A stretch of 5,547 bases of DNA, taken from NCBI GenBank assembly GCA_017622155.1, contig JAGARS010000084.1, positions 1 to 5,547 on the forward strand. Reading direction: 5' to 3'. Position numbers and translations under genes: made by a program. Positions 1 to 5,547 of the stretch are shown one piece after another. Numbering within the stretch: the first letter of the stretch is position 1; each line of letters begins with the position of its first letter. The notes under the pieces are model-generated. The model did not search any database, had not been told where the DNA came from, and saw nothing but the letters and a program-made list of their open reading frames with translations. The DNA comes from Peptococcaceae bacterium (GTDB lineage Bacteria > Bacillota > Peptococcia > Peptococcales > Peptococcaceae).

Positions 1-807
1 CACCGCATCATCAAGATCTTTAGCATCCTCGCCGTCGATGGTAATCATCAGCATATCTCGCAAATCACGCCGTTTTTCTATTTCCGAAACAGCAATCGTT
101 TCCGGCAATGCTTCAGCATACATCAGCACATCTGCCGGAAAACCCTGTGGCAAATCATGTCCCATAATAATAGAAAGAATATCTACACCGGGAGCATCTT
201 TTTTGCCAATCACTTGCACAATTCTTCCTTCTGCACTGCGATTTTTTTCAGGCCACTGTGTAATCTCTACAAGTACTTTCATATTCGTTTTTGCACCATT
301 GAACTGTTCCTTCGGAATAAAGATATCACTGCCAAACCGCTTATCATCCGGTACTACAAACCCAAAATGACGACTGCTCTCAAATGTGCCGACAATCTGC
401 TGCACATTTCGCTGCAAAATTCGAATTACCTCGCCTTCAGCACGAGATTTAGCAGTAGCTTCCCGTTTGATGCGCACAATTACCCTGTCCCCATTCATAG
501 CGCCTTTCAATTCTGAAGCAGGGATAAAAATATCATCAACGTCTGCATCTTCCTGCATCAGAAAGCCAAATCCTTTCGGGTGACGACTGATTTTCCCAAT
601 CAATAAATTAAACTGTGCGGGTCTGCCATAACGATTTTTCCGGCTAAGCACAAGCGTACCATCACTTTCCAGTTCTTTCAGCAATCCCTTTAATTGAACC
701 AGCGCCTCCACAGTATCCACCGCAAACACTTCAGCTAATTCCTCTTCACTCAGCGGACGCACAGCCTGATGCTCCATATATACTACAATCTCTTCTTTTG
801 TCAGCAT
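1..807 (-). CDS. rnr: Ribonuclease R, N-terminal 269 residues (3' end off the window)
   Basis: RNase R is a processive 3'-to-5' exoribonuclease that degrades structured RNA and takes part in RNA quality control, including trans-translation. The frame is open from the ATG at 807 to the window edge. Visible parts in order are an N-terminal helix-turn-helix domain (about 3-65), a first cold-shock/OB domain (about 68-113, with HPKGFGFL and DDIFIP), a second one (about 137-200, with RHFGFVVP and DIFIP), and the start of the catalytic RNB domain with RRDLRD and IDGEDAKDLDDAV at 257-269. D258, D264, D266 and D267 match the four metal-binding aspartates of E. coli RNase R (D272, D278, D280, D281), so the active site looks intact as far as seen. 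The rest of RNB, the S1 domain and the C-terminal tail lie outside. The start is supported by GGAGGTG at 814-820, 6 nt upstream. It follows the kinase gene after 44 nt with no terminator seen, so co-transcription is likely. The helix-turn-helix and paired cold-shock domains favour RNase R over RNase II. Confidence 0.95.
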   Translation of the reverse strand, partial: MLTKEEIVVYMEHQAVRPLSEEELAEVFAVDTVEALVQLKGLLKELESDGTLVLSRKNRYGRPAQFNLLIGKISRHPKGFGFLMQEDADVDDIFIPASELKGAMNGDRVIVRIKREATAKSRAEGEVIRILQRNVQQIVGTFESSRHFGFVVPDDKRFGSDIFIPKEQFNGAKTNMKVLVEITQWPEKNRSAEGRIVQVIGKKDAPGVDILSIIMGHDLPQGFPADVLMYAEALPETIAVSEIEKRRDLRDMLMITIDGEDAKDLDDAV

Positions 808-851
808 TCGCTTCACCTCCGCCAAAGCACAATTTTAATTACCATTTGTTT

Positions 852-2213
852 TCAATTCACTTCGTTATTCTCAGCTTTTGTATCAGTCCAATGAGGCAGC
901 CACACAGTAAATATACTGCCTGCCTGCAGCTGACTCTCAGCTTTGATCCAGCCACCATGGGCATCTACAAGGGCTTTTGTTATAGCAAGCCCCAAACCGC
1001 TGCCGCCGTTTTCACGATGCCGAGACTGATCTGTACGATAAAAACGTTCAAAAATTCGTTCTAATTCATCGGGCGCAATACCGATACCTGTATCTTGTAC
1101 AGAAAAATAAAATCCATACGCATCCTGCCAAGTGCGAATTGTGATTGCGCCACCTTCCGCAGTATAACGAAATGCGTTATTCACCAGATTTAAAATAATC
1201 TGTTTCAAACGTTTCGGATCTGCATAGCAATATACCGCATCCGATGCAAGATCTACACGCAAATCAATTTCTCTGCTTTCTGCCTCTGCTTCAAGCAGCA
1301 CCTGAAAATCGGAAAAATATGCAGGAAACGATATCAAAGTTTTATCCAGCATCGCATGACCCGCCTCCAGTTTGCTTAAATCCTGCAGTTCCCCTACCAA
1401 ACCGCGCAAACGAATGACTTCATCATATAATACCGCAACTTCTTCCATCTCCAGCGGCGTATTTTGTTCCAGCGTAAATTCCAGTTTGCTGGATAGCACT
1501 GTTAACGGTGTACGTAGCTCATGACTAATATCTGCCACCATCTGCTGACGCAATTCCGTGCTTTTTTCCAATTCATTTGCCATGCTGTTAAACGACCGAG
1601 ATAAATCACCAATTTCATCGCTTCCGTAAATCGGCAAAGATTCAGAAAAATCTCCCTTGGCCATCCGTTTTGTTGCCTGCGTTAAATCTTTCAAAGGTGT
1701 TGCAATACTCACAGATAAACCTATCCCGATCAAAATCGCAAAGAGGCTGATAATCAAAACCCCTTTCGCAATGGCACCCATCATTGCTTTGGAAAACTCT
1801 TCCTGCATCACAGTAAACGTGTCGCTAAACAACGCTGCAGGATATAAAATACCAATAACATTATGATCCACGCGCAGCAAATATCCACGAGAAAAAATTT
1901 CCTGCGGTACATGTCGCCCTACATAATCCCTGTCAAAGTGATACAGAATACGTCCATTCAAATCACTTAATACAACCCCGGATTGCTCCAAACCTACAAC
2001 ACGCCCAAAATATTCAACACCGTTCCAGCTGCCATGATAGGAATAATAGGCCACAAAAGTTCTTGCCCATTCATCCAGCATTACTTCATAGGTGTCAAAC
2101 AAGTAGTCATCAAAGGCATCACTGACATTTTCTACACAAAGGATCCCGATCAGGCAGCCGCTCATAAGCACCAGTACTACAAGAATAATACTGATTTTAC
2201 TGGTTAACTTCAT
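852..2213 (-). CDS. Membrane sensor histidine kinase (HAMP-HisKA-HATPase)
   Basis: This is a 453-residue inner-membrane sensor kinase that should autophosphorylate on histidine and pass the phosphate to the response regulator encoded just upstream. Visible parts in order are TM1 (about 7-27), an extracytoplasmic domain of about 120 residues (28-150), TM2 (about 151-172), HAMP (about 173-218), HisKA with HELRTP at 231-236 (phospho-acceptor H231), and a HATPase domain with N box (N342, N346), G1 box DTGIGIAP (374-381), F box FERFYR (388-393) and G2 box GGSGLGLA (403-410). All kinase boxes are complete. The sensor domain contains VVLSDLNGRILYHF (about 80-93), which resembles strands of PAS/Cache-like folds; its ligand cannot be read from sequence. 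The ATG at 2213 is preferred over one at 2243 because it has GGTGAT just upstream and leads straight into TM1; the longer form would add ten residues and overlap the regulator by 47 nt. The chosen start overlaps it by 17 nt, which suggests translational coupling. It broadly resembles BaeS-type kinases, but I would not assign a symbol. Confidence 0.93.
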   Translation of the reverse strand: MKLTSKISIILVVLVLMSGCLIGILCVENVSDAFDDYLFDTYEVMLDEWARTFVAYYSYHGSWNGVEYFGRVVGLEQSGVVLSDLNGRILYHFDRDYVGRHVPQEIFSRGYLLRVDHNVIGILYPAALFSDTFTVMQEEFSKAMMGAIAKGVLIISLFAILIGIGLSVSIATPLKDLTQATKRMAKGDFSESLPIYGSDEIGDLSRSFNSMANELEKSTELRQQMVADISHELRTPLTVLSSKLEFTLEQNTPLEMEEVAVLYDEVIRLRGLVGELQDLSKLEAGHAMLDKTLISFPAYFSDFQVLLEAEAESREIDLRVDLASDAVYCYADPKRLKQIILNLVNNAFRYTAEGGAITIRTWQDAYGFYFSVQDTGIGIAPDELERIFERFYRTDQSRHRENGGSGLGLAITKALVDAHGGWIKAESQLQAGSIFTVWLPHWTDTKAENNEVN

Positions 2214-2904
2214 ACTGATCACCAAATTTATATCCGAGACCATATACCGTTAAAATATATACCGGTTTTTGTGGATTGGATTCAATTTTTTTGCGCAGAT
2301 TGCTTACATGGGTATCTATCGCTCGTTCATAACCTGCATAGCTTTCTCCTAAAGTGGCATTTAACAGCTGTAATCGGCTATACGGTCGTCCAACATTTTG
2401 ACACAATGTAGTGAGAATCGCATACTCCGAAGGCGTCAATTCAACAACCTCGCCCTCTTTTTTCACTTCACGCCGATCCAGATTAACACTCAAACATCCA
2501 AATGTCAAAATTTCTTCTTCGTCACTTTTTGCAACACCGGACTTTGTGCGCCGCAGTACCGCTTTAATACGCGCTTTTAATTCACGTAAACTAAACGGTT
2601 TGGTAATATAATCATCTGCACCCAATTCCAGTCCTAACAGCTTGTCGATTTCTTCATCACGAGCTGTCACCATAATAATCGGCACATCCGAATCACGCCG
2701 AACCTGTTTGCATACTTCCAGACCATCAATTTTAGGCAGCATTAAATCCAGAATAATCAAATCCGGCGACTTATCCGAAAACAATTCCAACGCTTCTGCA
2801 CCGTCTTTTGCCGGCATCGCCTCAAATCCCTCTGCCTCTAAAAATGCAATCATATTGGAACGAATATTATTTTCATCTTCTACTACTAAAATTACATCTT
2901 TCAT
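2197..2904 (-). CDS. OmpR/PhoB-family response regulator
   Basis: This is a 235-residue DNA-binding response regulator, the probable partner of the downstream kinase. The receiver domain (about 1-118) has the acidic pocket E9-D10-E11, phospho-acceptor D53 in ILDLMLP, the switch threonine T80 and the conserved lysine K102 in TKPF. A linker (about 119-132) leads to a winged helix-turn-helix domain (about 133-228) with the typical recognition-helix region RAIDTHVSNLRKKIE (194-208) and the wing motif VYGLGYKF (220-227). All signalling residues are present and the length is normal for the family. The start is supported by GAGGAG at 2915-2920, 10 nt upstream. The gene is first in the left transcription unit and follows a 218-bp gap with a candidate promoter and repeated CAGGAAA motifs, so autoregulation is plausible. 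The target genes cannot be told from the window, although rnr would be co-expressed with it. Confidence 0.95.
   Translation of the reverse strand: MKDVILVVEDENNIRSNMIAFLEAEGFEAMPAKDGAEALELFSDKSPDLIILDLMLPKIDGLEVCKQVRRDSDVPIIMVTARDEEIDKLLGLELGADDYITKPFSLRELKARIKAVLRRTKSGVAKSDEEEILTFGCLSVNLDRREVKKEGEVVELTPSEYAILTTLCQNVGRPYSRLQLLNATLGESYAGYERAIDTHVSNLRKKIESNPQKPVYILTVYGLGYKFGDQYEVNQ
2218..2223 (-). promoter_or_regulatory. Ribosome binding site that decides the kinase start
   Basis: The minus strand reads GGTGAT here, 4 nt before the ATG at 2213. It lies inside the last codons of the response regulator. The alternative ATG at 2243 has no comparable purine-rich site upstream, so 2213 is the better start. 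Confidence 0.55.
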
Positions 2905-2958
2905 AACAGCAGGACTCCTCTCTCATCACCGTGTTTCCTGTTTATTTATTCACTGTAC

Positions 2959-3049
2959 AAAAACAGCGGAAGCAGCACGATCAGCAGAACATACTAGGCC
3001 GGCAGCCGGTATTCTTTTTTATGTTCTGCATCCATTGTATCACTTCCGC
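2959..3049 (-). terminator. Possible terminator after pncB
   Basis: In a transcript coming from pncB, the outer stem GCGGAAG/CTTCCGC would close at 2966 and be followed by TG and a run of five T (2963-2959), the general layout of an intrinsic terminator. The closed region is unusually long, with about 70 nt inside holding a second 9-bp stem, and the T run is short. A simple compact terminator is not seen elsewhere between pncB and the regulator, so partial read-through is possible. Confidence 0.35.
2966..3049. repeat. 84-bp nested inverted repeat in the pncB/regulator gap
   Basis: Three inverted repeats lie one inside the other. The outer arms are GCGGAAG (2966-2972) and CTTCCGC (3043-3049). 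The middle arms are GCAGAACAT (2984-2992) and ATGTTCTGC (3021-3029), 9 bp without mismatch. The inner arms are CCGG (2999-3002) and CCGG (3006-3009) around a CAG loop. The segments joining outer and middle arms are 11 and 13 nt long and pair poorly, so the whole is an imperfect 84-bp palindrome. The pairing is directly visible. Its role is open: a transcript-end structure of pncB, a folded leader of the regulator mRNA, or a dispersed palindromic element are all possible. Confidence 0.75.
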
Positions 3050-3060
3050 ATCATATCAAA
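3034..3060 (-). promoter_or_regulatory. Candidate promoter of the regulator-kinase-rnr unit
   Basis: The minus strand has an extended -10 element, TGATACAAT (3042-3034), with TACAAT one base from consensus and the upstream TG present. A weak -35-like TTTGAT lies at 3060-3055 with a 15-nt spacer, shorter than the usual 17, so the extended -10 would carry most of the recognition. Transcription would begin near 3027, giving a leader of about 122 nt before the regulator ATG. That start coincides with the first arm of the 9-bp inverted repeat at 2984-3029. This is inferred from sequence only. Confidence 0.45.
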
Positions 3061-3076
3061 CCTGTTCTCTATTCTG

Positions 3077-3105
3077 TTTTCCTGCTATTCCTTACATTTT
3101 CCTGC
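3077..3105 (-). repeat. Two GCAGGAAAA direct repeats, candidate operator
   Basis: The minus strand carries GCAGGAAAA at 3085-3077 and again at 3105-3097, exactly 20 bp apart. A partial copy, AGGAATA, lies between them (3092-3086), so TTCCT cores recur at 3079, 3088 and 3099. The block is about 50 to 78 bp upstream of the predicted transcript start. Tandem sites about one or two helical turns apart are typical for OmpR/PhoB-type dimers, and the first gene downstream encodes such a regulator. A further CAGGAAA occurs in the leader at 2940-2934. Binding is inferred. Confidence 0.4.
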
Positions 3106-3122
3106 CAGTTTTCAAATACAGT

Positions 3123-4577
3123 TTATTTAAAACAATCTATGCAATATTTCTGCAGCAGTGCATGTTTTAAATCCCACAGTTTTTGTGACAAATCCACATA
3201 GTATTTATGCGGATTTTCAAAACGCAGCATTTCATCCCATAATGTATCTATCTGCTCTTTGCAGAACTGCTGAATGGTCTGCAAATCAGGAGACTCATAC
3301 ACACAGATACCTTTTTCAAAAATCGGCACCTGTAATGGTCGTGCTACAAAATTGGTTACTGTCTTGCGTTTCCAAGTATATTCCGGATGAAAAATTTCAT
3401 ACGCCTGGGTATCATCAATCGTCTCATCATGCATAGTAATCACATCGGCAATTGCTTTCCCGGTATCACGATCATATAAACGCCATGTTTTTTTGAAACC
3501 CGGATTGGTGATTTTCTCAACATTCTCGCTGATTTTTATTTTCGGCTCCATCTCGCCATCCTTCTCAACTGCCACCAGCTTATATACACCGCCAAACACC
3601 GGTGTAGATTTTGCGGTAATCAATCTCTCACCAACACCAAAAGAATCCACCTTGCCGTCCTGTTTCAGAATATCCTGAATGATATACTCATCCAGCGAGT
3701 TGGAGGCCATAATTTTGCAATCTTCAAAACCTGCGGCATCCAGCATTTTACGCACTTTTTTGGAAAGATACGCAATATCGCCGCTGTCAATACGCACCCC
3801 TTTTGGACGATATCCGCGCGATACCACTTCTTCCCGGAACACTTTGATCGCATTCGGAATACCGGACTGCAGAACATTATAAGTATCTACCAGCAGCGTG
3901 CAATTGTCCGGATAGGTCCGGGCATATGCACGAAATGCATCCTCTTCCGACGGGAACATCTGCACCCAGCTATGGGCCATCGTACCCAAAGCGGGAATGT
4001 GCATATCACGATCAACCAGAGTACATGCTGTACCAGCGCATCCGCCAATATATGCCGCCCGAGCACCCATAACAGCTCCATCTGCCCCCTGGGCGCGTCT
4101 GGACCCAAATTCCAGTACAGCTCGTCCATTGGCTGCACGCACAATACGATTTGCCTTAGTAGCAATGAGGCTCTGATGGTTGATTGTCAACAACAGCATT
4201 GTTTCCACAAACTGGGCTTGAATTGCAGGGCCACGCACCGTCAGAATCGGTTCATTCGGAAAAATCGGTGTTCCTTCCGGCACCGCCCACACATCACATT
4301 CAAACTTAAAGTTTTGCAGATACTCCAAAAACGCTTCATCGAAGCAGTTTTTACTGCGTAAATATGCGATATCTTTTTCGGTGAATTTGAGATTTTTCAT
4401 ATAATCAATGGCCTGCTCAAGCCCGGCCATAATTGCAAAGCCGCCCTGATCCGGCACTTTGCGAAAGAACAAATCATAATAGGCAATCTGCTCTGCAATG
4501 CCATGCTCCCAATAGCCATTGGCCATAGTCAATTCATAAAAATCAGCCAGAAGTGTTAAATTCATTTTGCCCGTCAT
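3123..4577 (-). CDS. pncB: Nicotinate phosphoribosyltransferase
   Basis: This cytoplasmic enzyme of NAD salvage (Preiss-Handler pathway) makes nicotinate mononucleotide from nicotinate and PRPP with ATP hydrolysis. The 484-residue product has the usual length for the Bacillota-type family. Visible motifs are the N-terminal NLTLLADFYELTMANGYW (6-23), EFGSRRAQG (156-164), GTMAHSW (198-204) with H202 in the position of the histidine phosphorylated during the reaction cycle, LLVDTYN (228-234), RIDSGD (262-267) and FGVGERL (313-319) for PRPP and phosphate contacts. The C-terminal region (about 400-484) is present and the frame is intact. The open frame extends to a TTG at 4616 and includes ATGs at 4604 and 4583, but the ATG at 4577 has AAAGGGAG at the right distance and gives the family-typical N-terminus. 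It follows the DUF695-RraB gene by 78 nt and is probably in the same unit. Nicotinamide phosphoribosyltransferase is unlikely given the motifs and close fit to the nicotinate family. Confidence 0.95.
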   Translation of the reverse strand: MTGKMNLTLLADFYELTMANGYWEHGIAEQIAYYDLFFRKVPDQGGFAIMAGLEQAIDYMKNLKFTEKDIAYLRSKNCFDEAFLEYLQNFKFECDVWAVPEGTPIFPNEPILTVRGPAIQAQFVETMLLLTINHQSLIATKANRIVRAANGRAVLEFGSRRAQGADGAVMGARAAYIGGCAGTACTLVDRDMHIPALGTMAHSWVQMFPSEEDAFRAYARTYPDNCTLLVDTYNVLQSGIPNAIKVFREEVVSRGYRPKGVRIDSGDIAYLSKKVRKMLDAAGFEDCKIMASNSLDEYIIQDILKQDGKVDSFGVGERLITAKSTPVFGGVYKLVAVEKDGEMEPKIKISENVEKITNPGFKKTWRLYDRDTGKAIADVITMHDETIDDTQAYEIFHPEYTWKRKTVTNFVARPLQVPIFEKGICVYESPDLQTIQQFCKEQIDTLWDEMLRFENPHKYYVDLSQKLWDLKHALLQKYCIDCFK

Positions 4578-4584
4578 CGTCATA

Positions 4585-4592
4585 CTCCCTTT
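4585..4592 (-). promoter_or_regulatory. Ribosome binding site that decides the pncB start
   Basis: The minus strand reads AAAGGGAG, with GGGAG ending 7 nt before the ATG at 4577. The in-frame ATG at 4583 is only 1 nt from GGGAG and is too close, while the earlier TTG (4616) and ATG (4604) would place this site inside the coding region. Confidence 0.7.
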
Positions 4593-4637
4593 CCATTGCT
4601 CCATACCTTGGTACAACGTCTCAATAAATGTTTCCGG

Positions 4638-4657
4638 AATATTGCTGCATCAATATT
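4638..4657 (-). repeat. Inverted repeat at the DUF695-RraB stop codon
   Basis: AATATTG (4638-4644) and CAATATT (4651-4657) form a perfect 7-bp stem with a 6-nt loop, overlapping the TAA stop codon by two bases. The stem is AT-rich and no T run follows it on the minus strand, so it is a poor terminator; it could modestly affect read-through to, or translation of, pncB. A TATAAT hexamer overlaps one edge (4654-4659), but no -35 element stands 16-18 nt upstream. Confidence 0.35.
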
Positions 4658-5495
4658 ATACAAACGCTTTTTCAGGATCGCCGTCCGGAATGATGTTCCA
4701 GCCATCGTAAATCCCATCATAACGTTCAATAAAATCATACAAGGCATAAGTAACTTCCAACATTTTTTCTTGTGTCATATTATGTTTAATCAGCACACGC
4801 ATACCGAAATTATATTCCGGCACACGTTCATCAAAGAAATTGTCATCCAGAATTTCGCATCCGCCGTCACGCAGACGTACAGAGGCCTGTTTACGAGAAG
4901 CGCCATTGTTAAAGAAGAACCAATGGGTTACTTCACGCACCTGATTCAGGTCTTCTCCCTGCTCTGCCATCAGACGAATCATACGACGATTTTTCATAAT
5001 TTGCATATCCAAAAGACTCGGATATACTACATTGAAATAAAAATTCCAAGGTGCATCTTTATCCAGCATATAGTTGAAATCATAATCGCCAAATTCAGAC
5101 GCCATTTTCCCTACCAGCCCTGCCAGATAGGTATCATCATCCGCGTAGAAATACATCATACGCGCGCCGCCTGTGGTAATGCTGGCAACATGCTTTGCAT
5201 GCGCTTCGTCGCGATATACCTGGGCAATACGGTCTTCTATTTCAAACAATCTATCCTGCTCTTCAGCAGTATAAAAACCATCTTCCGTTGGATTTTTGAA
5301 AGCAAACTGAATCCCCAGCAAATGTTTGTACGCAAGCACCGGAGCAACTTTTGCCACTTCCAAATCCACCATAATCAACGCTTTTTCATCATCCAGAAGT
5401 GTCACATAAGTGTCCCAGTCCTCCGGCATTTTATTAATCTCCGGCAGCTCTTCCTCTTCCAGACCAGTTGTAAACTCGATAAAACCTTCAGCCAT
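4656..5495 (-). CDS. DUF695 and RraB-domain fusion protein
   Basis: The 279-residue product has no signal peptide or membrane segment, so it should be cytoplasmic, and it is strongly acidic, especially in residues 1-30. Residues about 25-160 match the DUF695 pattern, from EDWDTY through the acidic EEQDRLFEIEDRI region and TTGGARMMYFYADD to DAPWNFYFNVVYPS. Residues about 163-272 match RraB (regulator of ribonuclease activity B), with REVTHWFFF (187-195), a gap-tolerant middle and the C-terminal YDGIYDGWNI (259-268). In E. coli, RraB alone binds RNase E and slows mRNA decay; DUF695 has no known function. This domain pair is a recognised architecture, but its activity is not established and the partner here is unknown. 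The ATG at 5495 is chosen because AAAGGGG lies 9 nt upstream. pncB follows after 78 nt. I assign the domains with good confidence and the function with little. Confidence 0.85.
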   Translation of the reverse strand: MAEGFIEFTTGLEEEELPEINKMPEDWDTYVTLLDDEKALIMVDLEVAKVAPVLAYKHLLGIQFAFKNPTEDGFYTAEEQDRLFEIEDRIAQVYRDEAHAKHVASITTGGARMMYFYADDDTYLAGLVGKMASEFGDYDFNYMLDKDAPWNFYFNVVYPSLLDMQIMKNRRMIRLMAEQGEDLNQVREVTHWFFFNNGASRKQASVRLRDGGCEILDDNFFDERVPEYNFGMRVLIKHNMTQEKMLEVTYALYDFIERYDGIYDGWNIIPDGDPEKAFV

Positions 5496-5512
5496 TGTGA
5501 TAAACCCCTTTA

Positions 5513-5532
5513 TTTTAATTTTAATTTTTATA
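5513..5532 (-). promoter_or_regulatory. AT-rich leader with possible -10 of the DUF695-RraB gene
   Basis: The minus strand has TATAAA at 5532-5527, a fair -10 match, followed by AT-rich tandem hexamers (TTTTAA at 5513-5518 and 5519-5524, then TTTTTA at 5525-5530 on the plus strand). A start near 5520 would leave a leader of about 25 nt with the ribosome site AAAGGGG inside it. The matching -35 would fall beyond the window edge, so this cannot be confirmed. Confidence 0.3.
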
Positions 5533-5547
5533 CAAAAATAATAGAAA

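Noticed and set aside
38..583. Overlapping plus-strand open frames of 65-119 codons
   Set aside because: They lie antisense to the RNase R coding region, which has clear domain matches; the plus-strand translations show no recognisable family and have no good ribosome site.
808..851. Separate promoter or terminator between kinase and rnr
   Set aside because: The 44-nt gap contains the rnr ribosome site and AT-rich sequence but no hairpin with a T run and no paired -35/-10.
2214..2243. Longer kinase start at 2243
   Set aside because: It lacks a credible ribosome site, adds ten residues before the first membrane segment, and increases the overlap with the regulator to 47 nt.
2905..3122. Riboswitch or T-box leader upstream of the response regulator
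   Set aside because: I looked for T-box-type GGTGG/ACCGCG and similar conserved cores and did not see them; the nested repeat does not match a class I can name.
2642..3170. Plus-strand open frames of 162 and 79 codons spanning the pncB/regulator gap
   Set aside because: Large parts are antisense to the regulator or pncB, the translated residues are serine-, phenylalanine- and isoleucine-rich low-complexity text, and no family is recognisable.
3665..4165. Minus-strand open frames inside pncB in another frame
   Set aside because: They overlap the intact pncB frame, are rich in Cys, Arg and Trp as expected of a shifted frame, and lack independent start signals.

Overview
The window carries five protein-coding genes, all on the minus strand, so they read from right to left. 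They are, in transcription order: a DUF695-RraB fusion protein (4656-5495), nicotinate phosphoribosyltransferase pncB (3123-4577), an OmpR/PhoB-type response regulator (2197-2904), its sensor histidine kinase (852-2213), and the first 269 residues of ribonuclease R, rnr, which runs off the left edge (1-807). No rRNA, tRNA, CRISPR array or insertion sequence was seen. Every plus-strand reading frame lies antisense to one of these genes or within the intergenic gap and looks like a shadow.

The base composition is moderate to slightly AT-rich, with strong AGGAGG-type ribosome binding sites and short gaps. The pncB and RNase R types suggest a member of the Bacillota. A Negativicutes-like gut anaerobe would fit, since RraB-type domains are best known from Gram-negative bacteria, but this is inference; 16S rRNA or marker genes are not in the window.

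There appear to be two transcription units. The right one is DUF695-RraB followed 78 nt later by pncB. The left one is response regulator, kinase (17-nt overlap) and rnr (44-nt gap), so this two-component system and RNase R are probably co-transcribed. Between the units lies the only sizeable non-coding stretch, 2905-3122 (218 bp). It holds a candidate extended -10 promoter, repeated CAGGAAA motifs upstream of it (two of them exactly 20 bp apart), and an 84-bp nested inverted repeat that overlaps the promoter and the predicted transcript start.

Functionally the window combines NAD salvage (pncB), envelope signal transduction (kinase and regulator) and RNA decay (RNase R, plus an RraB domain that in Enterobacteria inhibits RNase E). 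The genes are individually recognisable. The least explained parts are the control region at 2905-3122, the pairing of a two-component system with rnr, and the role of a DUF695-RraB protein outside the Proteobacteria. I do not see a clearly new multi-gene system here.
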